DNA of 31,538 nucleotides from positions 1-31,538 of the forward strand of contig CAZLRV010000022.1 of assembly GCA_964562175.1 (NCBI GenBank), written 5' to 3'. Made by a program: the position numbers and the translations under genes. Of this stretch, positions 7,414 through 17,300 are shown one piece after another (the first letter of the stretch is position 1; every line of letters starts with the position of its first letter). The notes beneath the pieces are model-generated. The model was not told where the DNA came from. It did not search any database and saw only the letters and a program-made list of their open reading frames with translations. Source of the stretch: CAZCJU01 sp964562175 (lineage in GTDB: Bacteria > Bacillota > Clostridia > Oscillospirales > CAG-272).

Positions 7414-9225
7414 TTACATACCGAAATAGGAATACACGGTAACTACCAACGAAAGAAAAGCCACTGCATAGGTCACTGCATCGAGTACCCTATCCACAAC
7501 ACCGACACGTGCGTTTTTGTTGTAGCCGTAAGCCCAGAAAAATGTGCCGAGCAGTGCGGCATCGATTATAAACACGGATAGGTCAAACGCCGACTCATAA
7601 TTATAATGCAAATAAAGTCGGTATACGATATCTATAATTGCGGCATATATGCAAAGCGAGCCGCCGAGTCGCACTTCCTTTTGTGTCACTATGACTATGC
7701 TTGCGAAGAATACGAGCAGAGAGGCAAGCAGAATCAAGACATCTCCCACCGAAATACCGCTTGCGACATCGTTTACTATCGCAGTCGTGCTTTGTATGAC
7801 ATTCGGCATACAGAGCGACAAAAGCGATACGCCGACACCGCCCTTGCATTTGCCGAACAGACCGACCGAGAGTGCCACCGACAGTGCGGCAAGCGTAACG
7901 GATGCGGAATAGCCTCCGGAGGTTTGCATAAACAGGATAACGGCAAGCACCGCCGTTATTATGGCAAGCGGATAGGATACTGCCTTGCATATCCGAGAAA
8001 GCACGCTCACGCTCTCTTCTTCATATTGTTCGGGGGCGTAAGCATAGCCGGAGGAGTCGGGATCATCAAGCACGGTAGTCATATTGTCCGCGGGATCTCC
8101 GTTAAGGACCGTGGTCATATTTTCGACGCCGACGCCGTTAAGCACCGTCGTCATATTTTCGGCGGTATTATTGCCGAGTACGGTAGTCTCCTGCGAGTAT
8201 TCGTCAACGACGAGCCTTCCGTGTGCGGTCATATCGTTCGTTGTATTTATGAAATTGTCATTGGTATTTGCCTGCCCGACCATTTCCGCGATTATTTCTC
8301 GATCCTCGCCGTTTTCGGCAAGCAGATACCTCTCATTGAGCAGTGCCATTTTAAATTCGCTTGCGTGCTTATATCGGTCATTCGGAGAATATGCTATCGC
8401 CTTAAGCACGGTTGCGGCAAGGGATGGACTTGCGTTGCACGGCGGCGGCGGTGTTTCTCCCGAAAGCCTCCTTGTCAAAGCCTCCTCGTTGTCCTTGTAT
8501 GTGATCGGCTGAGGATATTGAGGTAAAAACGCTATTCTGTTGTCATTGAGCAGGGTATAAAGCACCATTCCGAGCGAGTAAATATCGACGCTTGAGCCGT
8601 ATTCCTCGCTTTTGTATACCTCCGGTGCCATATAATTCAGCGTGCCTTTGCGTGAGAGGTTGGCACGTGTCGCCTCAAGCTTTCTTGCAATACCGAAATC
8701 GCCGAGCTTATAATCGTTGAAGCGTGAGAGAAATATATTGTCCGGCTTTATATCTCGATGAACTATTTTGTATTGCTCGCACAGCTCAAGAGCCGAACAG
8801 ATATCTATACCTAACTTTATAACGTCCTTTTGCGAAAAGCCCGGACGTGAAACAAAGGTCTCGAAATTTGTAAGCAGCTCCATTCGTATGAATATATCCC
8901 AGCCTATATCGTCCCGATGCTCTATTATCTTGTAATCGTCTATTCCGACTATGTTTTTTGCGCCCTTCAGATTATCCATAAGTGTTATCTCGTCCATAAG
9001 ATTATTCACTATGGAACGGAAATAACCGCGCACCTCGTCCTCTCCCAGACCCTGAGAACGAATATGCTTTACCTCCGCCTCACTTTTCGGCACGCTTATG
9101 ACCTTTACCGCGGAATAGAACGTCCTGCCCAGCTCACTTCGCTTGACTCTGTATACCTTGGCAAAGGAGCCTTCGCCCATAACGCCGTCTTCCTTCCATT
9201 CGGGCCATACACTGTCGATAGTCAT
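7414..9225 (-). CDS. Membrane Ser/Thr protein kinase with TTVL-repeat linker
   Basis: This is a 603-residue Hanks-type kinase. The catalytic domain (about residues 10-300) has the glycine loop GEGSFAKVY, Lys41 (AVKV), HRDIKPDN (156-163), DFGIAR (176-181) and MAPE (199-202), so it should be active. A linker (310-410) follows with four TTVL motifs at residues 347, 359, 371 and 383, exactly 12 residues apart. The rest (410-603) is a polytopic membrane domain with about six hydrophobic helices and no PASTA domains. TTVL threonines fit FHA-domain docking sites (phospho-Thr with Leu at +3). The ATG start has a GAGGAT site. The gene follows a sensor kinase by 31 bases and precedes its likely phosphatase, then tadA. 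The signal sensed is not evident, since the membrane domain has no recognised sensor. Confidence 0.93.
   Translation of the reverse strand: MTIDSVWPEWKEDGVMGEGSFAKVYRVKRSELGRTFYSAVKVISVPKSEAEVKHIRSQGLGEDEVRGYFRSIVNNLMDEITLMDNLKGAKNIVGIDDYKIIEHRDDIGWDIFIRMELLTNFETFVSRPGFSQKDVIKLGIDICSALELCEQYKIVHRDIKPDNIFLSRFNDYKLGDFGIARKLEATRANLSRKGTLNYMAPEVYKSEEYGSSVDIYSLGMVLYTLLNDNRIAFLPQYPQPITYKDNEEALTRRLSGETPPPPCNASPSLAATVLKAIAYSPNDRYKHASEFKMALLNERYLLAENGEDREIIAEMVGQANTNDNFINTTNDMTAHGRLVVDEYSQETTVLGNNTAENMTTVLNGVGVENMTTVLNGDPADNMTTVLDDPDSSGYAYAPEQYEEESVSVLSRICKAVSYPLAIITAVLAVILFMQTSGGYSASVTLAALSVALSVGLFGKCKGGVGVSLLSLCMPNVIQSTTAIVNDVASGISVGDVLILLASLLVFFASIVIVTQKEVRLGGSLCIYAAIIDIVYRLYLHYNYESAFDLSVFIIDAALLGTFFWAYGYNKNARVGVVDRVLDAVTYAVAFLSLVVTVYSYFGM
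8068..8190 (-). repeat. Four-copy 36-bp coding repeat giving TTVL motifs
   Basis: Four copies of Thr-Thr-Val-Leu lie exactly 36 bases (12 residues) apart in the kinase linker; three have the context NMTTVL followed by N or D, and the first is ETTVLG. The repeat is kept at protein level with synonymous drift in the DNA, which suggests selection on the motif rather than recent slippage. Confidence 0.9.
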
Positions 9226-9256
9226 AAAGTAAATCCTCGCTTTTCAATAAATATTT

Positions 9257-10525
9257 TCAGCCGTTCTTGATAGACATTACTACCGTTGCGGTAAATATTC
9301 CGTTTTGAGCGGATACTATAAAATCGCCTCGGTACTTTTTGGCAATGCTTGCGATTATCGGCATTCCCAAGCCATGTGTCGGAGTGTCGTTTTTTGTTGT
9401 TTCGAGTCTGTCCGTGTTTTCCACGACCATATTTATTTTACAGGAATTAAGCACACGAACGACAAGATACATATTTTTTTGAAGTATCTCGACAATGAAG
9501 CGCGGGTGTGATTGCTCGCTCATAAGACAGCCTCGTATTGCGTTATCGGCAAGATTGCATATTACCGTTGAAAGATCGTAGTTGGTTATCGGCAGGTCGT
9601 CAAGCTCCTCCTTGACCCGTATATGCGTTTCTATACCGTGTCCCTCCGCCTCGCTTCGCTTGTTTGACAAGATCACGTTTATGACGGGATTTTTGCAATA
9701 TATCATTTGATCCACAAGTGCGTAGCGGGCTCTCAGCTCCTGCATCATCTCTCTGCCTATTCCGTCGTGACCGCTTGCAAACAGCGAGCATATCGTTTGT
9801 ATCTGATTTGAGATATCATGCCGCATCTCTCTCAGCTTTTTCTCGTTTTCAACGGACATTTCATAGTATTTATATTCCATATTGCTCAGTGTCTGCCCGT
9901 AGTACATATTGGTCGACATCGTTATTTTTTGCAACAGATACGGGGCGAGAATACCGACTGAAAGCTCGGATGCGATCATACAAGCAAGAGCTACCGCTCC
10001 GGCTACCGTAAAGCTTCCGTCGCTTGTCAAAACAGCGCATATCTGTCCTACACCCAGCACGAGCAGGGTCGAGGTGATCCAAAAGAATTCGGCACCTCGC
10101 TTGCCTTTTTTCAATTGGAAGACCAAGGAGACAAAGCAAGAAAAGACGATCAACGAAGTGTTTGCATACATAAGCCCGTCCGGGTCGGTGCTTATATCAA
10201 AGCTGTCCAAAGCCGCCTTGCATATAAGATACGATAAGCCGAGTGAAACGGCACCGACGGCTGTGCGTATAAGAAATATCCCTATCCGCTTTCTTATCTT
10301 GTCCTCATACATAAGAAGCACGAATATAAGCTCGCTCGCCGATATTACAATTAACGAAAGCGGTGAAAGGCTCGGACAAAAAACGGCGATCAAAGCATTT
10401 ATCTCACATTGAAGGATCACCTGCATCGTTCGGCTGTATTTGGGTGAAAGCATATGTGACATATAGACGGTGCTTATTACGCCCTCGACAATGTAGACGA
10501 TAAGCTTGTAAACGAAATCGCTCAT
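9257..10525 (-). CDS. LytTR-partner sensor histidine kinase (GHKL, AgrC/LytS-like)
   Basis: This 422-residue kinase has about six transmembrane helices in residues 1-200, a short coiled region, then the dimerisation His236 in REMRHDISNQI and a GHKL ATPase domain. The ATPase domain shows the N box ICNLADNAIRG (Asn324, Asn328) and G box THGLGMPII (near 383-390). The family (HPK10-like, AgrC/FsrC/ComD type) often senses peptides through the membrane domain. Its ATG overlaps the stop of the response regulator gene (ATGA), so the two are translationally coupled and are surely partners. It is followed 31 bases later by the Ser/Thr kinase gene. No peptide-precursor gene is seen next to it, so the ligand is unknown. 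Confidence 0.92.
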   Translation of the reverse strand: MSDFVYKLIVYIVEGVISTVYMSHMLSPKYSRTMQVILQCEINALIAVFCPSLSPLSLIVISASELIFVLLMYEDKIRKRIGIFLIRTAVGAVSLGLSYLICKAALDSFDISTDPDGLMYANTSLIVFSCFVSLVFQLKKGKRGAEFFWITSTLLVLGVGQICAVLTSDGSFTVAGAVALACMIASELSVGILAPYLLQKITMSTNMYYGQTLSNMEYKYYEMSVENEKKLREMRHDISNQIQTICSLFASGHDGIGREMMQELRARYALVDQMIYCKNPVINVILSNKRSEAEGHGIETHIRVKEELDDLPITNYDLSTVICNLADNAIRGCLMSEQSHPRFIVEILQKNMYLVVRVLNSCKINMVVENTDRLETTKNDTPTHGLGMPIIASIAKKYRGDFIVSAQNGIFTATVVMSIKNG

Positions 10526-11232
10526 TGAAAGTCACCCAAAAACTTTATAAATTTTATTTTCGTCTCGTTGAAATTGTTTTTGCTTATTGAAATTACCTTG
10601 CCGTCGGTAAGATAAAAATTCCTATTGATACGTTCGGTAATATATTTCATATTGACAAGAAAGCTCTTATGGCATCTTACAAACGATGAGCCGAGCTGTT
10701 CTTGAAGCACGTCCATCTTTTCGTATATCGTGTTTTCGCGTCCGTCCGACATATATAATATCAGGACTCTCGCCTTGCTCTCGACGTACATAATATCCTG
10801 TCGGCACAGCAAAAGCTCCTGCCCGTTTGAACGCACGACTATTGAATCCTCACGGCGACGCTTTATCTGCTCGCCGACTTTTGACAAAGCCGCAACAAGC
10901 TCTCCCTCCTCTATGGGCTTTACCAAAAACCATGAGGGATTTGTATAAAATATTTCTTTTGCGTAATCTATAACGCCCGTCAAATAAATGACTTTTATAT
11001 CGGGGTGTGTGTTCTGAAGCCGTTTTACGGTCTCTATTCCGTTGCCGTCTCGAAGATTGATATCCATTATTAAAATGTCCGGCACGTTTTCATTCATTTC
11101 TATCATACCGAACAATTCGTTGCATTTGTTGAATGTGACTACCGTGTATTCGTTCGGGAAGCGGCTTAAAATAAACGCTCTCAAGCCGTCGGTTATCTGT
11201 ACGTCATCGTCGCAGACGAAGATCTCAAGCAT
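10522..11232 (-). CDS. LytTR-family response regulator
   Basis: This 236-residue regulator has a receiver domain (residues 1-120) with the acidic pair Asp8-Asp9, phosphoacceptor Asp57 (ILIMDINLRDG), Thr85 and Lys105 (VKPIEEG). A LytTR DNA-binding domain follows (about 131-232; YVESKARVLILY, FVRCHKSFLVNM). I chose the ATG at 11232 because MLEIFVCDDD is the canonical receiver start and AGGT lies upstream; a longer frame reaching 11298 would run through the hairpin at 11288-11319. It overlaps the sensor kinase by ATGA. Regulators of this type (AgrA, ComE) activate surface, toxin or competence genes. Likely targets in this window are the adjoining kinase and Tad genes, but I could not identify LytTR direct repeats with confidence. 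Confidence 0.92.
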   Translation of the reverse strand: MLEIFVCDDDVQITDGLRAFILSRFPNEYTVVTFNKCNELFGMIEMNENVPDILIMDINLRDGNGIETVKRLQNTHPDIKVIYLTGVIDYAKEIFYTNPSWFLVKPIEEGELVAALSKVGEQIKRRREDSIVVRSNGQELLLCRQDIMYVESKARVLILYMSDGRENTIYEKMDVLQEQLGSSFVRCHKSFLVNMKYITERINRNFYLTDGKVISISKNNFNETKIKFIKFLGDFQ

Positions 11233-11287
11233 AGTTTTATTACCTATTTTTATAGCTTTGATAATGGGAAGTTGCGATAAGGGGTGT

Positions 11288-11319
11288 GCGGCACGCACGC
11301 ATCGTTACGTGCGTGCCGC
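11288..11319 (-). terminator. Perfect 12-bp hairpin after the giant surface-protein gene
   Basis: The arms GCGGCACGCACG and CGTGCGTGCCGC are exact inverse complements around an 8-base loop. It lies 8 bases after the stop of the 2472-residue gene, where a terminator is expected, but the minus-strand sequence after the stem is ACACCCC, with no T-run. It may be a 3'-end stabiliser, a Rho-linked or protein-assisted stop, or a block between the giant-protein operon and the response regulator gene. Confidence 0.5.
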
Positions 11320-11326
11320 TTTAAGG

Positions 11327-14300
11327 TCATCCGACCGTCTTTTCTTTTTTGCGCTTCTTTATCACGGGAAATGCCACCGCAGAGCCTACGATAAGCACTG
11401 CCGCGGTAATAACGCCGTAGAACAGAGGCTTATTTGCATAGAATATGATAAGCTCGTTGCCCGATACGGTAACGGAAGAATACGTAACGCTGTATTCGTT
11501 GCCGTTCTCCGTCATATCGCGACAGCTTACGAGGACCTGCATTTCAAGTCCTTCGGGGAGGCTGAATATAACGCATCCGTTGTTTTCGGAAAGATAGCTG
11601 CTCAGCTCCTCGCCGGACATATTGAAGCGCACGCTTATATCCTCACCGTTCTCGTTTTTGATAGGTGAGCCGTCGGAGGAAAGAACGGTCACGGCGAGGC
11701 TGTAGAGCTTACCGCCGTCATCTGTCGGCATAAGCGTTACCGTTTGGTTGCTTGCTCTGTAGCGACCGCCGTTTTGCAGACCGCTTACCGTGATAACGGG
11801 CGGTGTGCGGTCAACCGCAAAGGAAACATTCAGAGCCTTTACATCGCTGTAGGCGGTGCTTTCGGTCTTATCCTGTGAGCTTACCACCACGGTATATTGT
11901 CCCTCTCCCTCAAACAGCGACTTCGATACCGTATAGGTACGCATTGCCCACTGTCCTTCGTTTTGGGTCAGCTGTGTGGTAAAGTCCTCTCCCTCCGTAA
12001 GTACCGTGTCGTTTACCGATACGGAATATTTTTCTATCGCATCGGTATTGACCTCAAATATCACAACGTCGTTTTCCACATTTGAAACGTAATACTTTTC
12101 CGTAAGTTTCACCGTATTATCGTCGGCAAAGAACACGGAGCCGTTTCTGTTTACCGAGAACGCCACGCTCTCATATTTCTTGCCGTCCTCAAGCAGCATT
12201 GCCTTTGACGTGTTTTTCGCCATATCCGATACGGTGCAGGTAAGCGTGTATACGCCGTCCTCGCTCAGATCGTCAACATATGCGCTCACTGTCATTTTAT
12301 CGTTGCTTTGCTTTATATCGTTTACGGGTATCTGCTTTGCGGAGTACTTGCCGTCCTTGTCACGCACAATGGCATTCAACGCAGCCTTGAGCGATGCGGG
12401 GTCAATATTGTTGTCATCGGCGGATATCGTGAACGATATTTTTTCCTTATTCATTGCACTGCTTTGAGCGATTCCCGCAAGCTTAAGCTCGGGAGCTTTC
12501 GTATCAAGCACATGGCTCTCGGAGGTGTACGGCAGCATTGCATTGCCGGCTCTGTCCGTATAGCGTACCGATACGGTATATACTCCGTCAGTGTCAAGCG
12601 TAAACGAAGCCGTATGCGTTATACCGTCATCTGTCCATGCGATATTCGGTGTAACCGATCCGCCGTCACGCTCAACGGCAATTACAACATCCTCTTTATA
12701 GAAGACTCTTTCTTCAAACGTCACTCTTGTCGTTATGGCAGATGCGTGATATACCGCATTGTCGCCTCTGCCCGCAGGCTCGGAGAAGGTCACGCTCGAT
12801 ACGGGTGCTGTCGTGTCTACCGTCACGGGCTTTGAGGTGTACTTTTTCTTTACCTCGCCCTTATCCTGTGATGATATTTCCGACTCGTTGGTCGATATGT
12901 CGACGTACTCTGCTTCAAGCACGTAGTCGCCGTCGTTCACATAGTCTATTTCAAGGCTGTACAGACCGTTTGCACCCGTCCAATCGAAGTATACGGGTGT
13001 TGCATCGGATATGAGTCTGTCCGAGCCGCTCGGCAAATATTCGTAAATATGTGTACCGCCTTCATCTGTGCGTGTCAGCTTTATCGAAAGCTCGTGTATA
13101 ACACCCTCGGATGAGGTGACTCCTTCAAAGAAGTTTTCGTCACGCACGTTTATTTTCGCTTTGACCGCACCGCCGAAATATGCGTATTTCGCACCTCCGA
13201 GGCTATTTGTATCACGTCCGTCCGAGGTGATAAAGCGTACATATGTATCCGCCTCGGCTCGCTCGTAGCTTATATCGATACTCGGGGATATATTATCCAC
13301 GACAAGTATGTTGCCGCTATCGTCCTTCAGGCTGTCGTTGCCGGCACGGTCAAATGCCCATGCCTTTACATGACCTCTGAGGTCGGCATCGAGCGTAAAT
13401 ACGGCACGTGCCGTTTTGCCGCTGTAGGTGATATTTGCGGAGGAGAGGCTGAAGTGCTTGATCTCCTTGCCCGTTGCTTGGTCGATAAAGGCATATTCAA
13501 ATCTCTCAACGCCGGATACACCGTCGCTTGCGCTGAGCGTTACACTCACTCTTTGCTTATAGAAGCCGAAGGTGAGTGAGGATATCACCTTATCTATTAT
13601 CGGCGTATCGTAGCTTATCTCAGCGCCTGCGGGCTTTGTCGTATCTATCGCAAACAACGTTTTCTTTTCCGTTGCCTCATTGTCGCATATATCGTCGCAC
13701 TTTATGCTTACGTCATATATCGCATCGATATCAAAACGCAGCTCAAGTGTGTGCTTGTTGCCCTCGTGTACCCAGCTGCTTTCCTTATGTGCTTGTTCTT
13801 CGTAATGCTTTGCTGATATATCGACGGGATCTCCGTCAATATCCGTAGCGCTTACGGCAAGTACAACGTCGTTTATGTCAAGGTCGTTTTCGGTGATGAC
13901 AAGCTTTACATTTTGATAAGTGCCGTAGATGTCGCAGCCGTCCTTCGATGATACGGGCGTTCCTCGTTCTATCTTAATGCTCGGTGAAGTACGGTCTATC
14001 ACGAGCTTATTCGATACGTAATGCACCGGCTCGTTTTCCGACGGGTCGGTATAATCAAGTGTGAGTATATGCTCACCCTCGCCGTCTATCTCGCAAACGG
14101 CACGCCATTCGCCTTCGCTCTCCGTCCATGTCACCGCAACGCTTGAGCCGTTATCCTTTATCACCGGACGCAATGCGGGGTCGGCAAGTGACAGATCGAA
14201 ATTATCTTCCTTTATTTTGAATATTGCCTCTGCCTTGTCATTGTAATAAAGCGTACTGCCGTCACCGTCGGTAAATGTTGACTTGTATTCTTTAGTCGCA

Positions 14301-17300
14301 GGGTCATATATCTTATACGGGGTGTAGGTTACATTAATGCTCGGCGATATGCTGTCTACCACCAATATTTCGGCATCCGTGCCGGTCTTTACGTTGCCCG
14401 CATTGTCAGACGCCACATACGATATGCTTCCTCTTGCCTGAGCGGGAATCTTGTACTCGCACACGAAAACATTGCTGTTCGGTACTCGTGCGGGTATAAG
14501 AGGCTCCGTCGTGAACGATTCTCTGTTTACCTCGCTCACACCGATTTCCCTTGTGTATGTCAGCTTGATATATTCGACTCCCGATACGCTGTCCGCTATC
14601 TCGGCTCTTACCGTCACTTCGCTCTTGAAGAAGCCGAACGACAGACTCTCGATTATTTTTTCGATTATCGGTGTTTTATATTCAAGTCTTACATCGGGCT
14701 TTGTCGTATCTATGGTAAAGGTATCGGATATTGCGCCCGTTGCTTCGTTGCCGGACGGGTCGGTATAAGCCACGCCGACGGAATATATACCGTCCGTATC
14801 GAAGGCGGGAAGTGATATCGAATATTTCTCTCCATCATAGCTCCAATTGTCAAGGTCCTTTATGTACGAGGCGTAGTTTTTATCGGATATGTCGATGAGC
14901 GTACCGTTTATATCCAATACGGTAACGACAAGCATCATATCCTCGGGGTCGAAATGCTCCTCCTCGATCTGTATGTTAAGCGTGCGGGATGAGTCGAATA
15001 TGCCTTCCTTTATCGGCTCGCTTGAGGTATACGAGCTTGTTATGCTCGGTGCTTGCGAGTCTATGGTTATCGTCTTTTCGTACTCGGTCATTTTGTTTTC
15101 GGATTCGTCGGAGTAATTGAGCGATATCTCGTAGGTGCCGTCGCCGCTTACGGTATACTCGGCACACCACAGCTCACGCACCGCATCAAAGCTCCATTCA
15201 AGCTCGGCTTGTACACCGTTTATCTCAAATACGGGGTCTGCAGAACGCAGGTCGAAATTGTCCTCTTTTATCTCAAACAGAAGCGTTACGTCTTTACTTG
15301 AATACAATATACCGTCACGCTCTTGCCGATTCTCACTCTCATATTTTACATTAAGAGTGGGAGATACCGAGTCAATGACAAGTATATGCTCACTCGTTGC
15401 TTGGCTGATATGACCTGCCGTGTCGTATACGGTGAGGCTGACCTTGCCTCTGTACTCCGCATTAAGCGATATTGTACAGCTTGCCGCAGAGCCGCTTCGG
15501 ATAATATCTTCCTCGGCGACTGTGATATCGCCGTTGCCGATATTGTACACAAGCTTTTCGATGCCCGATGTGGTGTCCTCTGCCGAAAGCGTTACGTAAA
15601 CGGTCTTGGGCTTATATATTCCGAAGCTCAATGCCGCCAGCAGCTTTTCTTTATAATCGTTATCGTATTCGACCTTCACATTAGTCGGTGCCTGCGTATC
15701 GAGCTTTATATCGCCGAGCGATATCGCATCGGTAAACTCGCCGTTGTAATTCAAATAAACATATGTTGAGTGTACGCCGTCGGCGCTTATCTCAAGCTTG
15801 TCGCTCCACGACGTATCAAGTGAGTTGGAGCCGCTTATGCTGTATCCGTCAGGCGGCGTTATCGTTACCTTGCCCGTATACCAGCCCGATTCGTTCTTCT
15901 TCTCGCCGTCAATGCCTATCTCGTCGGTGCGAGTGCATACGTGATAAGAAAGCGTTACGTTAAGCTCCGTATATCCTCCCTCGTAACAGCTGTCGGGAGC
16001 TTTTTCAATACGCACCTTTATCTCCCCGACCTTGCCGTGCATGGATGAGAAGGTGAGCTTGCCCGTGTCCTCTATCGTCGCTCCTATCGTGTTTTCGCCG
16101 ATTATCTTATAGGAATAGCCGCCATTTGAGCCTTTTAGCGTATTTATTTCTATCTTATGCTCTTTTACACCGTAATAAAGGCTCACGTCCTCCGCTTCAA
16201 ATTCCGGTCTGTCTTTTTTCACGGTAAGGGTATAGCTTGCATATGTATCCTTGTAATGCTCGTCCCCCTTCAATGTCGCCTTGACCTTTATTGTACCTGC
16301 GGCTTTTATCGTAAGTCTGCCGGTATCCTTGTCAATTTCCGCAATATCATTGCCCTGAGCCAATTCGTATATTATATCTCCGCCCGCAGAGCCGCCGCTT
16401 GCCGCATTGTCAAACACATTGCCGTTGTCGTTGTATGTCACATCATCGGGATAAGGCTCGTCGAATACCAATTCCGCTTGCTCGGCATGAAGCACGGTTA
16501 TGGTTATCGTTACGGGGGATGATGCCTTGTAGCCGTCATCTCCTTCTTTTATCACCTCAACGGTAAATGAGCCGCCTGCCTTATTTGTCTTAATATTTCC
16601 GTTCTCATCGAATGTTGCATATTCATCGCCGCTCTTTATCGTATATGTTATCTCGCCCGTACCCGAGCCGCCGGACACGGTTATGAAGTTGCTTTGCGCC
16701 TCGCCCGACCATGTGATGCTCGTCGGCACGTCTTTATCTATTACCAAGGGTGCTTGCTCGGAGTGTAATATTTCCAGCTTATACGATATTTTTGCCGACT
16801 CGTGCTTGTCATCTCCGTCCACAGCTGCCCAAACTGTCACCTCACCGGCTTTTATGAATGTGACCTTGCCTGTGTTCTCGTCTATCGTTGCTATGCTCTC
16901 GTCCGATATCGTATAGGTTATCTTGCCGTCAGCTCTGCCGCCGCTTGCCGTATTTGTAAATTCTCCGTCGTCGAATTCCACGCTTATATTCTCGTTTGAA
17001 TTCGCAAATTTAAACCCGTCTTGCTTTGCGAATGCACCGACCAAGGTATATTCGCAGGACGCTTCATTGTAATGCTCGTCTTCAGCCTTTGTTGCCTTAA
17101 CGGTTATTTTTCCCGCTTTTATGAAGGTCACCTCGCCCGATACGGGGTCTATCGTTGCCACTTCCTCGCCCTCGCCCGCAGCTGTAAATGTCATATTACC
17201 CGTTTCGGGATCTATCTGCCCGGCTTGCTCGTTCGTTATCTCATATGTTATACTGCCACTGCCGGAGCCGCCCGCAGCTTTATTCGTATAGGTCTCGGTC

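Noticed and set aside
8068..8190. CRISPR-like 36-base spaced repeat
   Set aside because: The repeats are in frame within a kinase gene, only about 15 bases are conserved and there are no spacers or cas genes.
7606..8526. 306-codon open frame on the plus strand
   Set aside because: It is antisense to the kinase gene with all its catalytic motifs; its translation is rich in Cys, Tyr and His with no domain pattern.
11233..11298. Longer N-terminus for the response regulator
   Set aside because: The 22 extra codons run through the hairpin at 11288-11319 and do not belong to the receiver fold; the ATG at 11232 begins exactly at the conserved first strand.
11327..11460. Sortase (LPXTG) anchor in the giant surface protein
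   Set aside because: The C-terminus has a hydrophobic helix and basic tail, but no LPXTG-like motif precedes the helix.
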